A stretch of DNA of 6,200 nt, taken from the NCBI GenBank assembly GCA_947258905.1, contig CAMYKF010000095.1, positions 1 through 6,200 on the forward strand, given 5' to 3'. Below are positions 1 through 4,090 of the stretch, piece after piece (positions within the stretch are counted from its first letter, which is position 1; every line of letters starts with the position of its first letter). The stretch comes from an uncultured Pirellulaceae bacterium. Lineage in GTDB: Bacteria > Planctomycetota > Planctomycetia > Pirellulales > Pirellulaceae. Below the pieces are notes generated by a model. That model was not told where the DNA came from. It saw only the letters and a list, made by a program, of their open reading frames with translations, and ran no database searches. The position numbers and the translations under genes were made by a program.

Positions 1-88
1 CCGATTCGACGATGTCGCCGTGCAAAAACGCAGGCAGCATTAGCAGGCTTGTCACGGTTGCAAAAGCAAATATTCGGGCCTTCAGCAT
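1..88 (-). CDS. Partial secreted protein, N-terminal 29 codons only
   Basis: The reading frame opens with ATG at 88 and remains open to the left edge. The visible protein starts MLKARIFAFATVTSLLMLPA and continues FLHGDIVES. This is a classical export signal: two positive residues (K3, R5), a hydrophobic core over about residues 6-22, and a likely cleavage region around H23-G24-D25. An in-frame ATG also exists at 97, but AAAGGA lies 8 nt upstream of the ATG at 88, so 88 is preferred. The mature part lies outside the window, so no function can be assigned. It lies on the same strand as, and downstream of, the ketosynthase gene, with a 207-bp gap and a candidate terminator between them, so it probably has its own promoter. 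I found no convincing -35/-10 pair. Confidence 0.7.
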   Translation of the reverse strand, partial: MLKARIFAFATVTSLLMLPAFLHGDIVES

Positions 89-96
89 GGTGTGCA

Positions 97-102
97 TCCT
101 TT
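97..102 (-). promoter_or_regulatory. Ribosome binding site deciding the start at 88
   Basis: Read on the minus strand, AAAGGA sits 8 nt before the ATG at 88. The alternative ATG at 97 overlaps this motif and has no proper spacing, so this site supports the shorter signal peptide. Confidence 0.5.
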
Positions 103-161
103 CTCTGCTTCCTCTGGCGGGAAGAAAAGAGACAAGTCCGATCAATTCGGGACATGTGGCA

Positions 162-199
162 AAACAGGGAAGCTGGTTTGTAACCAATTGCCCCTGTTT
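162..199 (-). terminator. Candidate terminator with nested hairpin after the ketosynthase gene
   Basis: AAACAGGG (162-169) and CCCTGTTT (192-199) form a perfect 8-bp outer stem. Inside lies a second perfect stem, TGGTT (174-178) and AACCA (182-186), with the 3-nt loop TGT. On the minus strand the outer stem runs straight into TTTT (164-161), which suits termination of transcripts from the ketosynthase gene, whose stop is about 97 nt upstream. The U-run is short and the two stems are separated by internal loops of 4 and 5 nt, so it may be weak. A further GC-rich 6-bp stem (246-251 with 264-269, loop 12 nt) lies closer to the stop but has no U-run. Nothing else is recognisable in 89-295. Confidence 0.4.
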
Positions 200-295
200 C
201 AAAAATAGAAATCGCCGAAACCTGGTGGCGTTGACACCACAGGATGCCTGCAACATGATGCCAGCAGGCCAGGCCTCGCAAGGAACGGGGTACAA

Positions 296-1546
296 TCAGA
301 TGCCAATCACCATGCTGGTGATTTGACCCGTTTCCGTGAAGTTGGTGGTAATGCCAAAGGATTTGTTGGTCGTGACACCTTCGTCACGCACGACGTTGAT
401 AGGACATTGCTCGTCTGGCGTGTCCAGGTTGATGGCTGGCGGCAACACACCACTTCGACAACACTCAATGCTAGCAGCCAATTCCACCGTTCCGATCCCG
501 GGTCCGAGGTTACCAAGATTCCCGGTAGGAGCGATTACGGGTGTATCCCCAAAGACTTGCTGGATGGCCCGGGCCTCGTAAACATCGTCTTCGGCGGTAC
601 TGCAGCCCTGGGCGTTTACGTGGCCGATATCGGCAGCGGTCAAACCGGAACGTTCGACCGCCAGTTGCAGGTTGTGGGCAATGGCCTCGGAGAATCCCTG
701 GCCACGCTGATAAAAGCTGCGTGCAAAACCGAGGATTCTGGCGAGTGGCCGGGCACCCCGGGCCAGGGCAAAGTCTTCACGTTCGAGAACCAACGCCGCG
801 GAACCTTCGCCCACCACCATGCCATCTCGATCGGCATCAAAGGGACGACTGGCTTTTTCCGGTTCCATGATTCTTCTACTCAGTCGACTGGTGCCGCGAT
901 AGATGATACCGGTCGTTGTCATCAGTGATCCGGTGCCACCTGCTACCACCGCATCCGCGGCACCTCGCTGGATCAAATCGCAAGCTTCCATGATTGCCAG
1001 CAAACTGGAAGCTTCCGATTGGCAAATCGTATTGCTGGGACCTCGCGCGTCGCTGGCGATCGAAATATGGGAGGCCACCATGTTGGGCAGGTATTTGAGC
1101 ATCCACAGCGGTTCGATTTCCCGCATGGCATAATCGCCCCAGCGATCATGGTCATAGCAGCGGTTAACCATGCACTTGCGAAAGACCAGAGCCACTTCCG
1201 TTGGATCCGCATAAAAGGCTTCCGTACCGAAGACGGTGGAAAACCGATCGGGGTCTACTTGCTCGTTGATGCCTGCGCCTTCGGTAGCCTGTGACGAGGC
1301 GGCGAATCCGAACTGAATCGGACGGCACATCACCTTCAGGCTCTTGCGCGGACGAACAAATTCCCGTGGCTCGAAATTGTGGACCGGTGACGAAATCCGA
1401 AACGGGTGTCTTGTATCGGCAAATTCTTCGCGCACGCGGACCCCGGACTCACGCTTGAGCAGCGCGTTCCACAGGCTTTCCAGATTCAGCCCCAGCGGGC
1501 TGATAATGCCAGTGCCGGTGATTACCACCTGGCTATTTGAATTCAT
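296..1546 (-). CDS. KAS II/FabF-type beta-ketoacyl synthase fold protein lacking the catalytic triad
   Basis: This 416-residue protein has the full length of a KAS II condensing enzyme. Fold signatures are intact: VVITGTGIISPLG (residues 7-19), the RPFDADRDGMVVGEGSAALV block (234-253), LDTPD (374-378) and a C-terminal KSFGITTNF that matches the usual NSFGFGGHN loop. The active site is not intact. The nucleophile motif GPSxxIATAC reads GPSNTICQSE, placing Glu178 where the Cys belongs. The NAHGTST motif reads NAQGCST (Gln313 for His), and the second His position (KSxxGHxxGAAG in active enzymes) reads TGNLGNLGPGIG, with Asn346 for His and Thr341 apparently at the conserved Lys. Chain elongation by the normal mechanism should be impossible. 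By family knowledge, such proteins often act as chain-length-factor-like partners of an active ketosynthase; that role here is inference. It lies 118 bp downstream of the acyltransferase gene on the same strand. No Shine-Dalgarno is visible before the ATG, which is the only start preserving the conserved N-terminus. Confidence 0.9.
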   Translation of the reverse strand: MNSNSQVVITGTGIISPLGLNLESLWNALLKRESGVRVREEFADTRHPFRISSPVHNFEPREFVRPRKSLKVMCRPIQFGFAASSQATEGAGINEQVDPDRFSTVFGTEAFYADPTEVALVFRKCMVNRCYDHDRWGDYAMREIEPLWMLKYLPNMVASHISIASDARGPSNTICQSEASSLLAIMEACDLIQRGAADAVVAGGTGSLMTTTGIIYRGTSRLSRRIMEPEKASRPFDADRDGMVVGEGSAALVLEREDFALARGARPLARILGFARSFYQRGQGFSEAIAHNLQLAVERSGLTAADIGHVNAQGCSTAEDDVYEARAIQQVFGDTPVIAPTGNLGNLGPGIGTVELAASIECCRSGVLPPAINLDTPDEQCPINVVRDEGVTTNKSFGITTNFTETGQITSMVIGI

Positions 1547-1570
1547 GGCAGGGCGAATACTGAAATCTTG

Positions 1571-1609
1571 CGTATTTGTCGAGTCGAATTGAGCTCAATG
1601 TTAAATACG
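1571..1609. promoter_or_regulatory. Nested inverted repeats upstream of the ketosynthase gene (operator candidate)
   Basis: A perfect 12-bp palindrome, ATTGAGCTCAAT, occupies 1588-1599. It is flanked by a second inverted repeat, CGTATTT (1571-1577) and AAATACG (1603-1609). Both lie 25-63 bp upstream of the ketosynthase ATG at 1546. On the minus strand a TTGACT (1633-1628) is followed 20 bp later by TATTTA (1607-1602). This is a poorly spaced promoter candidate whose start point would fall on the palindrome. That arrangement would fit an operator, but promoter and operator are both inferred. Confidence 0.3.
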
Positions 1610-1625
1610 GCAAAGCGGGCAATCT

Positions 1626-1643
1626 ACAGTCAATCCTGACTGT
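1626..1643. repeat. 18-bp inverted repeat in the acyltransferase-ketosynthase gap
   Basis: ACAGTCA (1626-1632) and TGACTGT (1637-1643) pair perfectly around the loop ATCC. It lies 21 bp beyond the stop of the acyltransferase gene on the minus strand, and there is no U-run after it in that direction, so it is not a standard terminator for that gene. On the plus strand a T6 run (1654-1659) follows 10 bp later, too far for a canonical terminator, and no plus-strand gene ends nearby. It could be an mRNA-stabilising hairpin, a weak attenuator or a protein site. Confidence 0.4.
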
Positions 1644-1664
1644 CCAAGGTACGTTTTTTGATTT

Positions 1665-2801
1665 CTATTGCCAATGGCAGTCATAAATCCGGTGCGTTTT
1701 GGTGAGCTGGGCTCCGCCCCGCTCCAGCGTACCGCGGGACAATGTGTTGGATTCGAGGACCCAGGAAAACTCGCAATCCACGATTCCCCATTCGATGGCG
1801 TCGTGAATGATACTGGCCATTAACACGACGCCCAGCCCCCAGCGTTGGTATTTGGGCAGCACGTTGGTACTGAGCAGGCGTACCCGCTGCAGGCGGCGGC
1901 GCTTCCTCAACAGCTTCAGGAAGCCGAAGGGGAACAGGCGGCCGTCGATTTCGCGAATCAGCGGATTGTAATCGAGCAGCCCGAAAACTGATCCGGCGGG
2001 TCCGGATTCGTCTTCGGCAATGGCTGCGATCTCGGGCACAATCAGGTGCTTGAGCCCCTTGGCCTGATGTTTCAATTCGCCTTGCGACAAAGGTACAAAG
2101 CCCCATTGGCCCGGCAGTGACTGATTGTAGATATCCATGAAAGTTTGCACGTCTTCGGCAAAACGCCTGGGATTGACACGTCTCACGGTCAAGTTAAATC
2201 GCTTGATGGCCTCTTCGGCGATGAAGGCAAGTTTTTGGTCAATTTCACTCAGCATGTCCTTGTGCCCGTAATAGGAGAACAGGTCCTGAGCTTGTTCAAA
2301 GCCGTAGCCTTCGACCAGCTCCTGATAGTAATCGTGGTTGTAGGTCATCATGAACGATGGCGGGCTGTCAAAACCATCGATCAGCAAACCACACTCGTAA
2401 TTCATGGAGGGGTTAAGTGGTCCGCGCATGTCATGAATATCACGTTCGGCCAACCACTGTTTGCAGGCATCGAACAGCGCGTCGGAAACCGCGCGATCAT
2501 TGATACTCTCGAAAAACCCGAACATGCCGCGCTGCTCTTTGTAGTAGCGGTTGTGCCCGTGGTCCACGATGGCCGCGATGCGACCGCACACCTGACCATC
2601 CCGCAAAGCCAGGAATGTCTGGATTTCATTCTCAGCGTAGAATGGGTGCGATTTGTAATTCACCAGTTCCTTCTGATTCATCCGCAAGGGCGGGATCCAG
2701 TTAGGGTCCCCCTCATAGTGTTTCCACGGAAACTTGAGAAATTGACTGCGCTGGCGACGGGTGGTGACCGGAACGACATTGACGGACGGGCGATTTGACA
2801 T
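1665..2801 (-). CDS. YghO/bCerS-family GNAT-fold acyltransferase, putative bacterial ceramide synthase
   Basis: The 378-residue product resembles the large GNAT-related family that includes E. coli YghO and the bacterial ceramide synthase of Caulobacter, which N-acylates a sphingoid base. Family landmarks recognised from memory are the N-terminal block with FPWKHYEGDPNWIPPL (24-39), HPFY (52-55), GRIAAIVDHGHN (73-84), GFFES (95-99), RGPLNPSMNYECGLLIDGFD (126-145), PPSFMMTYNHDYY (147-159), and VLPKYQRWGLG (314-324). The last fits the acyl-CoA/ACP-binding GNAT signature Q-x-x-G-x-G (Q319, G322, G324). No transmembrane segment or signal peptide is evident, so it is probably cytoplasmic or peripheral to the membrane. 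The frame is open further upstream to an ATG at 2918, but those 39 codons are Cys/Tyr-rich and match nothing in the family, so I start at 2801, just before the conserved VNVVPVT. No Shine-Dalgarno is visible. It is followed on the same strand by the triad-less ketosynthase and is divergent from a CerR-like reductase. The ceramide role is inferred from family and context. Confidence 0.8.
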   Translation of the reverse strand: MSNRPSVNVVPVTTRRQRSQFLKFPWKHYEGDPNWIPPLRMNQKELVNYKSHPFYAENEIQTFLALRDGQVCGRIAAIVDHGHNRYYKEQRGMFGFFESINDRAVSDALFDACKQWLAERDIHDMRGPLNPSMNYECGLLIDGFDSPPSFMMTYNHDYYQELVEGYGFEQAQDLFSYYGHKDMLSEIDQKLAFIAEEAIKRFNLTVRRVNPRRFAEDVQTFMDIYNQSLPGQWGFVPLSQGELKHQAKGLKHLIVPEIAAIAEDESGPAGSVFGLLDYNPLIREIDGRLFPFGFLKLLRKRRRLQRVRLLSTNVLPKYQRWGLGVVLMASIIHDAIEWGIVDCEFSWVLESNTLSRGTLERGGAQLTKTHRIYDCHWQ

Positions 2802-3043
2802 GGAGAGCAAGCAGATTAATTTGGGATTGATGACCTGCAAGACTAATGTTTTGGCAGGCGCGCGGCGATATTGAAAACAAGTCAACAAATGGTAATAGCA
2901 CCGGTTTGCATCGCACAAATCCGGACGCCCGACAAGCCCAACAGTATCGCAATACGAACTGAAAGTTCAATCAACTGAGTGCGAATCACGCCCGGGCCCT
3001 CCGCAATCGGGTTTGTTCGACGGCCGTGACAGGGGCACTGGAA
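2802..3043. promoter_or_regulatory. Divergent intergenic region between acyltransferase and reductase genes
   Basis: This 242-bp spacer must carry the start signals for both outward genes. I see no strong sigma70-type promoter in either direction. On the minus strand TTGCAG (2843-2838) and TAATCT (2821-2816), 16 bp apart, are a weak pair and would give a very short leader. A small perfect hairpin, GAACT-GAA-AGTTC (2956-2968), and the 8-bp palindrome GCCCGGGC (2990-2997) lie on the reductase side. No convincing coding region is present. Confidence 0.4.
3031..3035 (+). promoter_or_regulatory. Ribosome binding site deciding the start at 3044
   Basis: AGGGG lies 8 nt before the ATG at 3044. An in-frame GTG at 3026 would place this motif inside the gene and would add six residues ahead of the Rossmann strand, so ATG 3044 is preferred. 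Confidence 0.5.
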
Positions 3044-4045
3044 ATGTTGTATGGAGTAACTGGTGCGACCGGCCTGCTGGGTAACAATCTGGTCCGATCG
3101 CTGCTTGATCAGGGACATCAGGTACGTGTCGGATTGCGGCCTTCCAGTCCCCGCGAGCCGCTGGAGGGCCTGGATGTCGAAATCGTCACCGGTCAGCTTG
3201 ACGATCCGGCCTTCGCCGCGGAATTGCTTCGTGATGTAGACGGCCTGTTTCACGTGGCCGCCATGATCTGGCTGGGCAAAACACGACAGGAAGAATCGCA
3301 CCGGGTCAATGTCACCGGCAGCGAGGTATTGGCGCGGCAATGCCTGGAATCGGGCATTCGCATGGTTCACGTCTCGTCGGTCGACGCCCTCGCGGCCGGC
3401 ACGCGTACCCGGCCGGCTGATGAAGAATCACTGGATCCGCCCAAAGGCCGATCGGCCTATGTCGTCAGCAAACGACTGGCCGAACGCCAGCTCCTGAAAA
3501 TGCATGAACAGTCCGGACTGGATGTCGTCATCGTGAATCCCGGTTTGATGCTGGGCCCATGGGACTGGAAACCTTCAACGGGCAGGATGATTCTGGCCGT
3601 TACCAGTCACGCTGTACCCATGTCACCCGGCGGCATTATCTCCGTATGCGACGTACGCAATGTGGCTGCTGGCGCGATCGCCGCCATGCAACAGGGGCGG
3701 GCGGGACAGCGATACATTCTGGCCGGCGTCAACATGCGGTACCTCGAGTTATGGCGGCGGATTGCCAGACTGGTTGGACGCCGGGGACCGCTGGCCAGAA
3801 TGCGACGCTTTTTGGCGACCATTCTGTCGATCGGGGGCGACGTGAAGACCAGCGTCACTGGCCGGGAGGGTAACGTCAACTCGGCGGGGCTCGCGCTCGG
3901 CCAGTCACTTAACAGTTACAGCAGCGACAAGGCCCAACGAGAACTGGGTTACGAAGTCGGAGACGTCGACACGGCACTGAAGGATGCCTGGCACTGGCTC
4001 CTTGAGCATGGATATGCGACGCTTGATGAGACCAGCGGCGATTGA
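3044..4045 (+). CDS. NAD(P)-dependent extended SDR (epimerase/dehydratase), CerR-like reductase candidate
   Basis: The 333-residue protein begins directly with the Rossmann fold: MLYGVTGATGLLGNN contains the extended-SDR cofactor motif TGxxGxxG at residues 6-13. Other family signs are D53-D54 in GQLDD, FHVAA (69-73), Ser111/Ser112 in HVSSVDAL, and the catalytic Tyr139-xxx-Lys143 in SAYVVSKRLAE, followed by VNPGLMLGP (164-172). The C-terminal substrate domain ends with SSDKAQRELGYEV (293-305), typical of this group. All catalytic residues are present, so it should be an active oxidoreductase. The same superfamily includes dihydroflavonol-reductase-like and 3-beta-hydroxysteroid-dehydrogenase-like enzymes, and CerR, which reduces the 3-oxo group of oxidised ceramide in Caulobacter. 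The divergent neighbour of the ceramide synthase family makes a CerR role attractive, but substrate specificity cannot be read from the sequence. No signal peptide is visible. It converges on the proline-rich gene with a 37-bp gap and no clear terminator. Confidence 0.88.
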   Translation: MLYGVTGATGLLGNNLVRSLLDQGHQVRVGLRPSSPREPLEGLDVEIVTGQLDDPAFAAELLRDVDGLFHVAAMIWLGKTRQEESHRVNVTGSEVLARQCLESGIRMVHVSSVDALAAGTRTRPADEESLDPPKGRSAYVVSKRLAERQLLKMHEQSGLDVVIVNPGLMLGPWDWKPSTGRMILAVTSHAVPMSPGGIISVCDVRNVAAGAIAAMQQGRAGQRYILAGVNMRYLELWRRIARLVGRRGPLARMRRFLATILSIGGDVKTSVTGREGNVNSAGLALGQSLNSYSSDKAQRELGYEVGDVDTALKDAWHWLLEHGYATLDETSGD

Positions 4046-4074
4046 ACGGGCCAGTTCTCAAATTCGATGTCTGA

Positions 4075-4090
4075 CTAACGATCTAACGAT
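4075..4090. repeat. Tandem 8-bp repeat overlapping a stop codon
   Basis: CTAACGAT occurs twice without a gap (4075-4082 and 4083-4090), and the second copy includes the TAG stop (4083-4085) of the minus-strand proline-rich gene. It probably reflects a small local duplication in the 37-bp gap between the two convergent genes. No intrinsic terminator is visible in that gap. Confidence 0.6.

Noticed and set aside
12..326. 104-codon open frame on the plus strand
   Set aside because: It overlaps the signal-peptide start on the minus strand, the hairpin region and the end of the ketosynthase gene. It has no ribosome binding site or domain.
323..928. 201-codon open frame on the plus strand
   Set aside because: It lies entirely antisense to the well-supported ketosynthase gene, and its protein has no recognisable domain. 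It is a shadow frame.
1626..1659. Intrinsic terminator on the plus strand (18-bp hairpin plus T6)
   Set aside because: The T-run begins 10 bp after the stem, and no plus-strand gene ends here.
2145..2798. 217-codon open frame on the plus strand
   Set aside because: It is antisense to the acyltransferase gene. The encoded protein shows no family motif, and the opposite strand is conserved coding sequence.
2802..2918. N-terminal extension of the acyltransferase to the ATG at 2918
   Set aside because: The 39 extra residues are Cys/Tyr-rich, match nothing in the family and would use up half of the divergent promoter region. The conserved protein begins just after the ATG at 2801.
2882..3370. 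162-codon open frame on the minus strand across the divergent spacer
   Set aside because: It overlaps the Rossmann-fold start of the reductase on the other strand and has no domain features.
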